The notes under the pieces are model-generated. The model was not told the origin of the DNA and did no database searches. It was given only the letters and a program-made list of their open reading frames with translations. This document shows positions 53,271 through 61,669 of a stretch of 64,000 nucleotides of DNA, one piece after another. The first letter of the stretch is position 1. Each line of letters begins with the position of its first letter. This stretch comes from Rufibacter glacialis. Its GTDB lineage: Bacteria > Bacteroidota > Bacteroidia > Cytophagales > Hymenobacteraceae. A program made the translations under genes and the position numbers. The DNA lies in assembly GCF_008271745.1 (NCBI RefSeq), contig NZ_VKKZ01000021.1, forward strand, positions 496,001 through 560,000, written 5' to 3'.

Positions 53271-53984
53271 ATGTCACAGCTGCAGATGGGGTTCCGTACG
53301 CTATACCATGATTTCCTGGCCTTGCTGTTCCCCGAGGACTGCCGCGCCTGCGGTGGGGAACTGGCCCTGGGCGAGGAAGTCATCTGCAGCCATTGCCGCA
53401 TCAAGCTCCCCTACACCCACTTCCACCTCTCCCCTACCCACAACGCACTGCATGAAGTTTTCTGGGGCCGGGTTCCTCTTCAGTTAGCCGTGGCTTACCT
53501 CAAATTTCAGGAGAAAGGCCGGGTACAGCGGCTGTTGCACCAGTTGAAATACCGGGGGCAGGAAGAGGTGGGTGAATTGCTGGGCAGGTGGTTTGGGGCG
53601 CAGCTCAAAGAACAGCCGGAATTCCATTCGATTGATGTGGTGGTGCCGGTACCGTTGCATAAAAGCAAGCTTCGGCAGCGGGGCTATAACCAGGTAACGG
53701 GCTTTGCGCAGGCATTGGGGCAGCATTTGGAGGTACCCTTGGCGGCAGACGTCTTACTGAAGAACCAGGCCAGTAGTTCTCAAACCCGGAAGAACCGGCA
53801 GGCGCGCTGGGAAGCCATGCAACACTTATATGGCATCCAACAGCCTTGGGCAGTAGAAGGAAAACATGTCTTACTCGTAGACGATGTCATTACCACCGGA
53901 GCTACCATTGAGGCTTGTGCCGAGTTGCTGCTGCGGCACGGGGCACGGGCCGTGAGTGTGGCTTCCATGGCGTATACCCTGTAG
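53271..53984 (+). CDS. comF: ComF family phosphoribosyltransferase-like protein
   Basis: A 237-residue protein. N-terminal four-cysteine zinc site CRACGG and CSHCR (near 25-47) and a C-terminal phosphoribosyltransferase fold with VLLVDDVITTGATIEACAELL (near 202-222), the PRPP loop. Between them VVPVPLHKSKLRQRGYNQ (near 125-142) is a ComF hallmark. ComF is a late competence protein thought to act in the cytosol with ComFA and PriA during DNA uptake; that role is family knowledge. Terminator at 53994. Confidence 0.93.
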   Translation: MSQLQMGFRTLYHDFLALLFPEDCRACGGELALGEEVICSHCRIKLPYTHFHLSPTHNALHEVFWGRVPLQLAVAYLKFQEKGRVQRLLHQLKYRGQEEVGELLGRWFGAQLKEQPEFHSIDVVVPVPLHKSKLRQRGYNQVTGFAQALGQHLEVPLAADVLLKNQASSSQTRKNRQARWEAMQHLYGIQQPWAVEGKHVLLVDDVITTGATIEACAELLLRHGARAVSVASMAYTL

Positions 53985-53993
53985 TTTTTACAA

Positions 53994-54048
53994 ACCCCTA
54001 TAAAACAAGAAAGGCCGGATAGACCGGCCTTTCTTGTTTTATAGGGGT
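53994..54048. terminator. bidirectional terminator, comF and gldJ
   Basis: Perfect 25-bp stem starting ACCCCTATAAAACAAGAAAG, loop ATAGA. The outer arm CCTATAAA is shared with the terminator at 40576. Confidence 0.95.
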
Positions 54049-54059
54049 AATAAGATTTC

Positions 54060-55247
54060 TTATTTGTTGGAGCCTGTGTTGATCATGGCGCAACGGAAAC
54101 CAATGGTAGAGGTGGCAGAATCCTGCTCCATGAAACGACGGGTTCCTGGCGACAACCAGTATGCTACGTCTTTCCAGGAACCGCCTTTGTACACGCGCAC
54201 CGTGTTGGTGATCAACGACTGGAAGCCAGCCACGTCATACATAGAAGAGTCATCTTGTACCCCGTTACGGCGTACTGGGTTCAGGTCTTCCACATCCTGG
54301 AAAGAAAGCGGACGGTACACGTCTTGTACCCACTCGTTCACGTTACCCGCCATGTTGTACAGACCGAAGTCGTTGGGTGGGTAAGCGTATACGTACTCAG
54401 TGATCATGGCACCGTCGTTCAAAGAACCGGCAATACCAGCGTAGTCACCACGGCCCCGCTTGAAGTTAGCCAGGAATTGGCCTTGGCCTTTTCCGTATGG
54501 GTTACGCACCTGGTGGCCGTCCCATGGGTAGATCCGCTTATTGGTTTGGTTTTCCTCTTCGCTCAACTGGGTTCCAATCAAGGCTTGGGCTGCATATTCC
54601 CACTCAGCCTCTGTGGGGAGACGGTAGTTGGGAAGAATGGCGCCAGACTCAATGGGAGGCGTAGCACCTTCAGCCAGATCACCGTCATAGTCAGCAGCCA
54701 GGTTCTTGTTCACCATGGCCGTACGCCAGGTACAATAATCCTGCGCCTGCAACCAGCTCACGCCCACTACCGGGTAGTAGCGGAAACCTGGGTAACGCAG
54801 GTAATAGTTAACGTAAGGGTCGTTGAAAGAAAGTTCACGCTCCCAAACGGTGGTATCAGGCAGAGCCTTGGCGTAGATTTCCTCAGAAGAGTCTTTTCTG
54901 ATGTAGTGCAGGTACTCTAACCAGTGAATGTTGGCTACCTCGGCCTCGTCCATGTAGAAGGAAGCCACGGTAACGGTACGCTCAATGTTGTCACGGGTCA
55001 TGGCCACATCTTCCTCAGAAGAACCAAGGGTGGTTCTACCGCCTTCAATAAATACCAAACCCGGACCTTCCGGCACGTCACTGTAGTCTGCTACCGCAAA
55101 ACCACCATCTTCATCATCGTAGGCAATACCAGTAGCAGTACTTTGCTTCCCGGGATCCTGGCTTGTGGGACGTTTGTTCTTGGAGCAGGAGGAGAACACG
55201 ATGGCTCCTGCCGCCAGTACATACATTAAGTGCTTAGAAAGTTTCAT
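54060..55247 (-). CDS. gldJ: gliding motility / type IX secretion lipoprotein, GldJ-like (SUMF1 fold)
   Basis: A 395-residue outer-membrane-associated lipoprotein; lipobox Cys21 (AIVFSSC). A formylglycine-enzyme/SUMF1 fold covers about 62-390: GLVFIEGGRTTLGS, YMDEAEVANIHWLEYL, VVGVSWLQAQDYC, LPTEAEWEYAAQA, MAGNVNEWVQDVYRPLSFQDVEDLNP, VYKGGSWKD and SPGTRRF...TIGFRCA. GldJ and GldK share this fold. The VYRPLSFQDVEDLNP and SPGTRRF...IGFRCA segments fit GldJ better, and gldL/M/N are absent downstream. GldJ stabilises the motor and secretion complex. GldK cannot be fully excluded. Confidence 0.75.
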   Translation of the reverse strand: MKLSKHLMYVLAAGAIVFSSCSKNKRPTSQDPGKQSTATGIAYDDEDGGFAVADYSDVPEGPGLVFIEGGRTTLGSSEEDVAMTRDNIERTVTVASFYMDEAEVANIHWLEYLHYIRKDSSEEIYAKALPDTTVWERELSFNDPYVNYYLRYPGFRYYPVVGVSWLQAQDYCTWRTAMVNKNLAADYDGDLAEGATPPIESGAILPNYRLPTEAEWEYAAQALIGTQLSEEENQTNKRIYPWDGHQVRNPYGKGQGQFLANFKRGRGDYAGIAGSLNDGAMITEYVYAYPPNDFGLYNMAGNVNEWVQDVYRPLSFQDVEDLNPVRRNGVQDDSSMYDVAGFQSLITNTVRVYKGGSWKDVAYWLSPGTRRFMEQDSATSTIGFRCAMINTGSNK

Positions 55248-55321
55248 AAAATTGGTAAGTACCAGGTAAAATTGTATTCTTTAGATCAAATGTGGCTTTT
55301 AACACGCAATAATATAGAAAA

Positions 55322-56398
55322 TTAGAATGCTGGGCAAGCAATGCGATTGTATTTTTTGTCGGAGCCTAGCTTTTTAAAAATCTTCAAGTAATCCACTTTC
55401 TCAAATGAAAGAACAAGTTCATGGGAAGGACCCAACGCCACTGGATTTGCCGCCAGCGGATGCCGGTACCCATACCCTATTTTCAATCCTTTATGTGTAA
55501 CGCCAACTATACCCTGAATAGTGCTAGCCAATGAAGTATTTTTTACACCTGGTAGCATGGTGACTCCCAGGCCAAGCGTAACCGGAGTGATGTTCGCATA
55601 CAGGCTGGCATCTAAGCGGTTAAAAGAACGTTGTTGCGTATACGAAAGCGTAGGAATAAAGCTGACTTCTTCAAAATGGTTTCTGTCAAAGTAGCTTTTT
55701 ACGTAAAATCTGTAACCGGTTTGTAGTTGCAAGACGGGCGCCGTGGTGCTGCCCGCCATTTCCCCTACTCTTGGGTTATTCATATGATGGCCAGAAAGAC
55801 CTACCCAGAACTGGCGGGTGAAAAGGAGCAGGCCCGCGGACACAGTGGCATAAGAAGTTTTGTCCAATCCGAAGGTCTCTGCCGTAGGTTGGGTGACCGT
55901 GCCGCCCGCTGAGAGTTGATCCTCGAAAATAAGCCCGTTGGCAGAAGGCTTCTGTGACCCGTATCCTACTTGCATGCCGGCACTTAGGTCCAGTTTTTCC
56001 CGTAGTTTGGTGTGATAGGCATATAACAGGCCCGCCTGCACTTTCTGATACCCACCAGTTGGCGCCCGGTCTGCCATGAAGGTGGCCCCTACCGCATTCT
56101 TACTTGTCTTAAACCGGTATTCACCGCTGGCCCACTGGGTGCTGTAGCCGCCGTTGACCCCAGTCCATTGGGAGAGGTGCCCCGCCGTAAGGCTGTAGTC
56201 AGACAATAAACCGGTGTAGGCCGGGTTAAGGAAAAGGCGGTGGGCATACGGCAGGGTACTGGAGGTTTCCTGGGCCAGGGCCGCGCTGGACAAAAAGAAC
56301 GTGAAACAACCCGTGAGAAAATACAAGACGCTTCTCTCCTTCTGCTGGGAAAACCCCCGGCACATTAATTGCAATAGCCTGCAGAAGAGTATATTCAT
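55322..56398 (-). CDS. type IX secretion system PorP/SprF family membrane protein
   Basis: Outer-membrane barrel of about 358 residues that interacts with the type IX motor/attachment machinery. Signature LFLNPAYTGLLSDYSLTAGHLSQW follows the signal peptide (YFLTGCFTFFLSSAALAQ). Alternating strands fill the rest, ending in a Phe. ATG at 56398 is preferred over 56431, which would leave only 12 bp to the divergent AsmA gene; ATG at 56365 is also possible. It lies upstream of gldJ on the same strand with 74 bp between, so cotranscription is possible. Confidence 0.85.
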   Translation of the reverse strand: MNILFCRLLQLMCRGFSQQKERSVLYFLTGCFTFFLSSAALAQETSSTLPYAHRLFLNPAYTGLLSDYSLTAGHLSQWTGVNGGYSTQWASGEYRFKTSKNAVGATFMADRAPTGGYQKVQAGLLYAYHTKLREKLDLSAGMQVGYGSQKPSANGLIFEDQLSAGGTVTQPTAETFGLDKTSYATVSAGLLLFTRQFWVGLSGHHMNNPRVGEMAGSTTAPVLQLQTGYRFYVKSYFDRNHFEEVSFIPTLSYTQQRSFNRLDASLYANITPVTLGLGVTMLPGVKNTSLASTIQGIVGVTHKGLKIGYGYRHPLAANPVALGPSHELVLSFEKVDYLKIFKKLGSDKKYNRIACPAF

Positions 56399-56443
56399 CT
56401 GAAAATACCTAAACTTACAAGCTGAAAACACATCATTACCAAC

Positions 56444-59400
56444 ATGAGAAAAATATTTATAGGTCTGGCGGTTTTTCTAGTGGTGTTAGTGGCCGCTGCT
56501 GCGCTGGTCCCGGTCTTTTTCAAAGATAAGATCAAAGAGCGTTTAGATAAAGAAATAGCCAAGAGCATTAACGCCCAGGTTTTATACGAAACAAATAACG
56601 TAAGTCTGTCGCTTTTTAGCACATTCCCAGACCTGGGGCTGAACGTGAAGGAGTTGACCATCATCGGGAAAGACTCTTTCCAGGGAGACACGCTGGCGTA
56701 CCTGCCTAATTTCAAGCTGGGCCTGGACCTCATGAGCGTGCTCACCGGCGACCAGTTAGAGGTGAACTCGGTGCAGATGGACCAGCCGCGCCTGAAACTG
56801 CTGGTGCTCAAGAGCGGGAAAGCCAACTGGGACATTTTAATCCCGGACTCTGCGGCCACCCCTGACACCCAGGATTCCACTGATTTCAAGATGGCGATTG
56901 ACGAATGGAAGATCAACAATGGCCAAATTGTGTACCAAGACCTGAGCATCCCGTTTGGGGTGAACGCCTACAGCGTGCAGCACAGCGGCAGCGGCGACCT
57001 GGCCAAGGAGGTGTTTGACATGAAGACCACCACCCAGGCCGAGCGCTTCACCGTAACCTACGGGGGCGTGAATTACCTGGAGAACAAAAAACTGGACGCT
57101 GACGTGACCATGGCCATGGATTTGGCTAACTCGAAATACACCTTCAAAGACAACAACTTCCGGATCAATGATTTTGCCCTGGGCATGGCCGGTTCCATTG
57201 CCATGCCCTCTGATGACATTGCCCTAGACCTCACCTTCAAAGCCTTGGAGACCGATTTCAAGAACATCTTCTCTCTGGTGCCTGGCGTGTTCACGGACAA
57301 ATTCAAAGATATCAAGACCGATGGCAAAGTCGCGTTCAACGGCTATGTGAAGGGGATCTTCAATGAGACCACCATGCCGGGCTTTGGGGTAGACCTGAAA
57401 GTGAACAACGGCACCTTCCAGTACCCGGACCTTCCGCAGGCGGCCCGTAACATCAACCTTGACCTGAGCGTGAAGAACACAGACGGCAACCTGGATCATA
57501 CCGTGATTGACGTGCGCAAATTACACCTAGACCTGGGCAAGAACCCGGTAGATGGCCGCGTCTTGATAGATGGCCTGGATCCCATGAAAATTGATGGCGC
57601 CTTACAGGCGAAGCTTGACCTGGCCGAAGTCACGAAGGTATTCCCATTAGAGGGCACCACCCTGCGCGGCTTACTGGACGTGGATGCCCAAGCCAAAGGT
57701 GTGTATTTTGAAAACCACATGCCCATGGTGACCGCCAAGTTAAACCTGACCAATGGCTACGTGAAATCGGCTGAGTTTCCGGCGCCTTTGGAACAAGTAA
57801 CGGTGGTCTCTACCGTAGTCAACCGCACCGGTAAAGCCGCTGACACGGATATTCAGGTGTCACGTTTCAAGATGCTGCTGGACAAAGAACCGCTGGAAGG
57901 CCGGGTGTCTATCAAGAACCTGGCCCAACCCCAGTTTGACGCCGACATCAAAGGTGTTTTGGATCTGACCAAACTCACCAAGATCATCCCCATAGAGGGC
58001 ACCACGCTGAGTGGCCGCCTGAACGGGAACATCCTGGCCAAAGGAAAAATGACTGATGTGGACGCGGGCCGCTACGGAAACGTGCAGGCCAGCGGTACGG
58101 TGCAGATCTCGCAGTTGAATTACAAGAGCGTGGACTTACCCCAAGGTATGCGCATCAACTCGGCCAAGGCTACCTTCAACAATGAGCAGGTGGCCCTGCA
58201 GCAACTGAACGGGTTCCTGGGCAAGAGTGACGTGCAGATGAACGGAACTATCTCCAACTACATGGGGTACCTGTTCTCTGAAAACCAGCCCTTGCGCGGT
58301 AACTTCACCTTGGCCTCTAACAGTTTCAACGTGAACGAGTGGATGGTTGATGAGCATACCGGGCAAACGGTTCCTTCCTCTACCCAGGAAGCGCAAGGCG
58401 TTGTGCAGATACCCGCCAACTTGGACATGGTGTTGACAACCCAGGCCGGTACCGTGCTCTATGATAACCTGAAACTACAGAACCTGAAAGGGAAAGTGAC
58501 GCTTAAAGACCAGATAGCCAGGCTGGAAGATGTTTCTTTCAACACGTTGGGTGGCAAGTTTTCCACTACCGGTTCCTATGATTCCAGGGACCTTATCCAC
58601 CCCAAGTTCTCCTTCGGGCTGGACATTAAGAGCCTTGATTTTCAGGAAGCTTTCAATTCCTTCAACACAATCCAGAAGTTGGCTCCTATTGCCAAACTGT
58701 TGGAGGGCGAGTTCTCTACCAAGTTCAACCTTAGTGGAGAATTAGGCAGCGACATGATGCCGGTCATGAGTACGCTTACTGGTAAAGGCCTGGTAGAGGT
58801 GGTAGAAGCGGTGGTCTCCAATATGCCTACTTTGGCCAAGATCAGCCAGATCACCAACCTCAAGGAGGTGCAGAACTTCTCGTTGAAAAACCGGGGCTTT
58901 GCCGCCGAGATCATTGGCGGGAACCTGGTGGTGAAACCCTTTGATTTCGCCGTGGGCGATATCAAGATGACGGTGGGGGGCACCAACAACATCAGTGGAA
59001 AAGTAGACTACGTGGTGGCCATGGATGTGCCTTCCGGCAAGGTAGGAAATGCCCTGGCCGGTAAGATCACCAGCTTAACAGGGGTGCAAAACCTGGATGG
59101 TTTAGACCGGGTGACTTTACATTTGGGGGTGACTGGTAATTACAATGACCCCGCCGTGGCGCTGAAAGGCAGCAGCCTGAAAGCTGAAGCCTCCTCTTTA
59201 GTGAAACAGGTGGTGACCAATAAACTGGAAGGCGTCAAGGAGAAATACAACGTGAACGTGCCCACCAACAAAGACAGTATCAAAGCCGAAGTAGCCCGGC
59301 AACAGCAGGAACTGGAACTCAGGGCCCGGCAAGAACTGGAGGCGAAACGCCAGGAGGCAGAGCAGAAGCTCAGAAACGAAGCCAAGAACCGGCTGAACAA

Positions 59401-59464
59401 ATTGCTGACGCCTAAAAAACCTGCCGCCCCTGTGCCCCCGGTAGACACCACTAAGCAGCAGTAA
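56444..59464 (+). CDS. AsmA family protein
   Basis: A 1006-residue protein with one N-terminal membrane anchor (FIGLAVFLVVLVAAAALVPVFF, about 4-25), then the AsmA domain (SLSLFSTFPDLGLNVKELTIIGKDSFQGDTL) and a long repetitive beta-structure with AsmA C-terminal-like repeats (EGTTLRGLLDVDAQAKG and IEGTTLSGRLNGNILAKG). A Glu/Lys/Arg helix (about 935-980) and a Pro-rich tail finish it. AsmA-like proteins are proposed to move phospholipids across the envelope. The start at 56444 leaves a 45-bp spacer to the divergent PorP gene. Confidence 0.9.
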   Translation: MRKIFIGLAVFLVVLVAAAALVPVFFKDKIKERLDKEIAKSINAQVLYETNNVSLSLFSTFPDLGLNVKELTIIGKDSFQGDTLAYLPNFKLGLDLMSVLTGDQLEVNSVQMDQPRLKLLVLKSGKANWDILIPDSAATPDTQDSTDFKMAIDEWKINNGQIVYQDLSIPFGVNAYSVQHSGSGDLAKEVFDMKTTTQAERFTVTYGGVNYLENKKLDADVTMAMDLANSKYTFKDNNFRINDFALGMAGSIAMPSDDIALDLTFKALETDFKNIFSLVPGVFTDKFKDIKTDGKVAFNGYVKGIFNETTMPGFGVDLKVNNGTFQYPDLPQAARNINLDLSVKNTDGNLDHTVIDVRKLHLDLGKNPVDGRVLIDGLDPMKIDGALQAKLDLAEVTKVFPLEGTTLRGLLDVDAQAKGVYFENHMPMVTAKLNLTNGYVKSAEFPAPLEQVTVVSTVVNRTGKAADTDIQVSRFKMLLDKEPLEGRVSIKNLAQPQFDADIKGVLDLTKLTKIIPIEGTTLSGRLNGNILAKGKMTDVDAGRYGNVQASGTVQISQLNYKSVDLPQGMRINSAKATFNNEQVALQQLNGFLGKSDVQMNGTISNYMGYLFSENQPLRGNFTLASNSFNVNEWMVDEHTGQTVPSSTQEAQGVVQIPANLDMVLTTQAGTVLYDNLKLQNLKGKVTLKDQIARLEDVSFNTLGGKFSTTGSYDSRDLIHPKFSFGLDIKSLDFQEAFNSFNTIQKLAPIAKLLEGEFSTKFNLSGELGSDMMPVMSTLTGKGLVEVVEAVVSNMPTLAKISQITNLKEVQNFSLKNRGFAAEIIGGNLVVKPFDFAVGDIKMTVGGTNNISGKVDYVVAMDVPSGKVGNALAGKITSLTGVQNLDGLDRVTLHLGVTGNYNDPAVALKGSSLKAEASSLVKQVVTNKLEGVKEKYNVNVPTNKDSIKAEVARQQQELELRARQELEAKRQEAEQKLRNEAKNRLNKLLTPKKPAAPVPPVDTTKQQ

Positions 59465-59507
59465 CAGAAATATAAATAGCAGTAACAGAAACCTTTACCT
59501 GTAAGGG

Positions 59508-59551
59508 AGCCGTTTTTGGGGATGTTTTGATAAAACGCCCCAGAAACGGCT
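59508..59551 (+). terminator. terminator of AsmA gene, hairpin-family member
   Basis: AGCCGTTTTTGGGG arm pairs with CCCCAGAAACGGCT, inner GTTTT/AAAAC. T run after 59553. The DNA before it has a 14-bp direct repeat AGCAGTAACAGAAA (59457 and about 59478) that includes the AsmA stop codon. Confidence 0.82.
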
Positions 59552-59637
59552 TCGTTTTTGTTATAAACCTTCTACCTGTTTTACGTTAAAGCAGGCGGCC
59601 ACTACTGGTGGCCTGGTCTCCCCTATTTTACCTATTT

Positions 59638-60429
59638 ATGAAAAAACGCTTAGTATTTGGAATGCTGTGGATGGCGGCCTTCGGGTTTGCCTCTTGTTCA
59701 GATGAGAAAGACATAGCTGGTTCTGCCCGCATGGAGGTTCGGTTAACGGATGCCCCCGGTGACTACGAAGAAGTAAACGTAGACATACGCGGGGTGCAGG
59801 TGCACCGCGAAACGAATGATGACGGCACCGGCTGGACTACCCTGGAGACCATCAAGCCCGGCGTCTACAACCTCCTGGATTTCGCCAACGGCCGTGATAC
59901 CCTGTTGGCGACCGCCAATCTTCCCGCCGGCCGTATCTCGCAGATCAGGTTGCTACTTGGTGATAAGAACTCCCTGAAGTTGAAAGGCGAATCTACTACC
60001 CGGGCCCTTACCACCCCCAGTGGACAGACCTCTGGGTTAAAGCTCCAGCTCAACGCTGACCTTCAGGCTGATGTGACCTATGTGGTGCTCCTGGACTTTG
60101 ATGCCGCCAAATCTGTCGTGCCCCGCGGCAACAGCGGCCAGTACAACTTGAAGCCCGTGATCAGAACCCTCACCCATGCGGTAGCCGGGGGCATCAGAGG
60201 TACGGTCACCCCTGCCGCTGCCAAACCCGGCATCCTGGTCATCTCCGCTGCGAATGATACCATTGGAGGTTTCGCTGATGATGCCGGCCGGTTCCTGATC
60301 AAGGGTGTTCCCGCCGGTACCTATAAAGTACAGTTCAGCACCAAAGAACCATACAAGAACAAAGAGCTGCCCAACATTGTGGTGACCAATGACAGAATCA
60401 CGGAGGTACCCGCTGTATCCTTAAATTAA
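59638..60429 (+). CDS. DUF4382 domain lipoprotein
   Basis: A 263-residue lipoprotein: lipobox Cys20 (FGFASC). DUF4382 domain about 30-175, with MEVRLTDAPGDYEEVNVDIRGVQVH as the typical opening and YNLLDFANGRDTLLATANLPAGRISQIRLLLG. Then a carboxypeptidase-regulatory-like domain (GGIRGTVTPAAAKPGILVISAANDTIGGFADDAGRFLIKGVPAGTYKVQF). Function unknown; surface or periplasmic. ATG at 59638 gives a clean signal peptide, so earlier codons are rejected. Confidence 0.9.
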   Translation: MKKRLVFGMLWMAAFGFASCSDEKDIAGSARMEVRLTDAPGDYEEVNVDIRGVQVHRETNDDGTGWTTLETIKPGVYNLLDFANGRDTLLATANLPAGRISQIRLLLGDKNSLKLKGESTTRALTTPSGQTSGLKLQLNADLQADVTYVVLLDFDAAKSVVPRGNSGQYNLKPVIRTLTHAVAGGIRGTVTPAAAKPGILVISAANDTIGGFADDAGRFLIKGVPAGTYKVQFSTKEPYKNKELPNIVVTNDRITEVPAVSLN

Positions 60430-60442
60430 GGTTGATCATATC

Positions 60443-60491
60443 ATATAAAAGAGAGGGGGAAGCTGTCATAGCTTCCCCCTCTCTTTTATAT
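60443..60491. terminator. bidirectional terminator DUF4382 and dinB genes
   Basis: ATATAAAAGAGAGGGGGAAG arm and its complement, 22-bp stem, between convergent genes, T-rich in both directions. Confidence 0.93.
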
Positions 60492-60497
60492 TTCCTC

Positions 60498-60535
60498 TGT
60501 TTTAGAGTTCCTTTTCTAAAAAAGGCTCCTAAACA
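60498..60535. repeat. two-tier hairpin, family member
   Basis: TGTTTtAGaG with ctCcTaAACA outer and CCTTTTC/AAAAGG inner arms, symmetric 2-base internal loops. It is 9 bp 3' of the DinB gene. Confidence 0.8.
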
Positions 60536-60543
60536 AGTCTATC

Positions 60544-61029
60544 TTAGATTTCCAGATCCTGGCCGTACACAATGCGCACGTAGGTCACGTAGTCAGAGTT
60601 GATGGGCTCATGCCCGGCCAACCGCAACTCACGTGCTACCTGGCCCCGGTGATAAGTGGCGTGGTTGATGGCGTGGGTCAGAATATCCTGTACTTTGGTA
60701 GAATAAGCTTTGCCTTGGGTATTGGTGTACTCTATAGTGCGGTTCAACTCGGCCTCGTCAGCGTTGGCATATAGCTCTGCCAGTTTAGCGGAGGTTTGCT
60801 CATGCAGCTGGTGCAGTTCCGGTAGGGTATGCCGCTGTAGAACCGTTACCGGGCTTTTGGTACCCGTGATGCGGGCAATCCAGATGGCTTGGGCATTCAA
60901 TGCGTGGCTGAACATCAGCTGGGCATAGTCAGGAAGGTCTCCCTGGATGCGGTCAAAGCTTTTGAGCACGCGCCAGTTCGCCCACACGTTATATTGGGTG
61001 AGGTTCTTCAATACGTCGTTCGTAGTCAT
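60544..61029 (-). CDS. DinB family protein
   Basis: A 161-residue four-helix-bundle metalloprotein. The three metal His of DinB/YfiT proteins are visible: His in QLMFSHALNAQAIWIARI (near 41), and His in ILTHAINHATYHRGQV (near 127-138). NVWANWRVLKSFDRI opens the domain. Members include thiol transferases; substrate unknown. A TACTTTTG promoter box lies 52 bp upstream. Confidence 0.9.
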   Translation of the reverse strand: MTTNDVLKNLTQYNVWANWRVLKSFDRIQGDLPDYAQLMFSHALNAQAIWIARITGTKSPVTVLQRHTLPELHQLHEQTSAKLAELYANADEAELNRTIEYTNTQGKAYSTKVQDILTHAINHATYHRGQVARELRLAGHEPINSDYVTYVRIVYGQDLEI

Positions 61030-61080
61030 GGGTAAGGTAAATTAAGACACCTAGAGAGGCCACTGCCTTTCAAAATTGGG

Positions 61081-61088
61081 CAAAAGTA
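61081..61088 (-). promoter_or_regulatory. -7 box of the dinB-family gene
   Basis: Minus strand TACTTTTG (61081-61088), matching TAnnTTTG, 52 bp upstream of the start. No clear -33 box. Confidence 0.45.
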
Positions 61089-61114
61089 GTAAACGCGGGA
61101 CTGAGAAAGAATGT

Positions 61115-61507
61115 TTAAGTGTACTTTTCCCACAAAGCCCACAGATAAGGTAGAAATACGAAGAGCCCAGCCACCATAGCCGTCAGCGAAGCCACCAACA
61201 CCGCGCCGGCCGCTATGTCTTTGGCTTTGCCCGCCAGCGGATGGTGGTTGGGTGAGACCAGGTTGACCACTACTTCCAAGGCGGTATTGAAAAGCTCTGC
61301 CATCCAGACCAGGCCAATGGCAAAGCAGATCACCACCCATTCCAGGGCTGTTAGGCTAAGGTACAGGCCGGCCGCCACCACCATGCCGGCAGAGATAACG
61401 TGCCACCGCAGGTTCACCTCAGACCGGAAAGCCGCCGAGATGCCTTTCAACGCATACCCGAAGCTATTCAGGCGACTTCTGATAAAGGGAGGGCGTCTTC
61501 TTTCCAT
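61115..61507 (-). CDS. dgkA: diacylglycerol / undecaprenol kinase (DagK family)
   Basis: A 130-residue three-helix membrane kinase. Conserved WMAELFNTALEVVVNLVSP (near 69-87) contains the catalytic Glu and the ENTxxE-like stretch (ELFNTALE), and AKDIAAGAVLVAS (near 94-106) is the second conserved helix. Phosphorylates diacylglycerol or undecaprenol with ATP to recycle lipids. MERRRPPFIRSRLN at 61507 is the chosen start; the frame is open to 61558 but the extra 17 residues are not family-like. Confidence 0.9.
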   Translation of the reverse strand: MERRRPPFIRSRLNSFGYALKGISAAFRSEVNLRWHVISAGMVVAAGLYLSLTALEWVVICFAIGLVWMAELFNTALEVVVNLVSPNHHPLAGKAKDIAAGAVLVASLTAMVAGLFVFLPYLWALWEKYT

Positions 61508-61612
61508 TAGTAGGCCATACGGATTAGCCAATAGGCAGGTGCAATTTCTGCTATTCAAGAGTTCTTACCAAGCAGATGCTTTACAGACTCTAGGCCTCTC
61601 TGCCTTGTTTCT

Positions 61613-61646
61613 ACAGAAAAGGCCACTAACTAGTGGCCTTTTCTGT
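61613..61646 (-). terminator. terminator of the acyltransferase gene
   Basis: ACAGAAAAGGCCACT arms, 15-bp stem, loop AACT; bidirectional appearance. Confidence 0.88.
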
Positions 61647-61669
61647 TTTGGTTCTTGCGGTAGTTCCGG

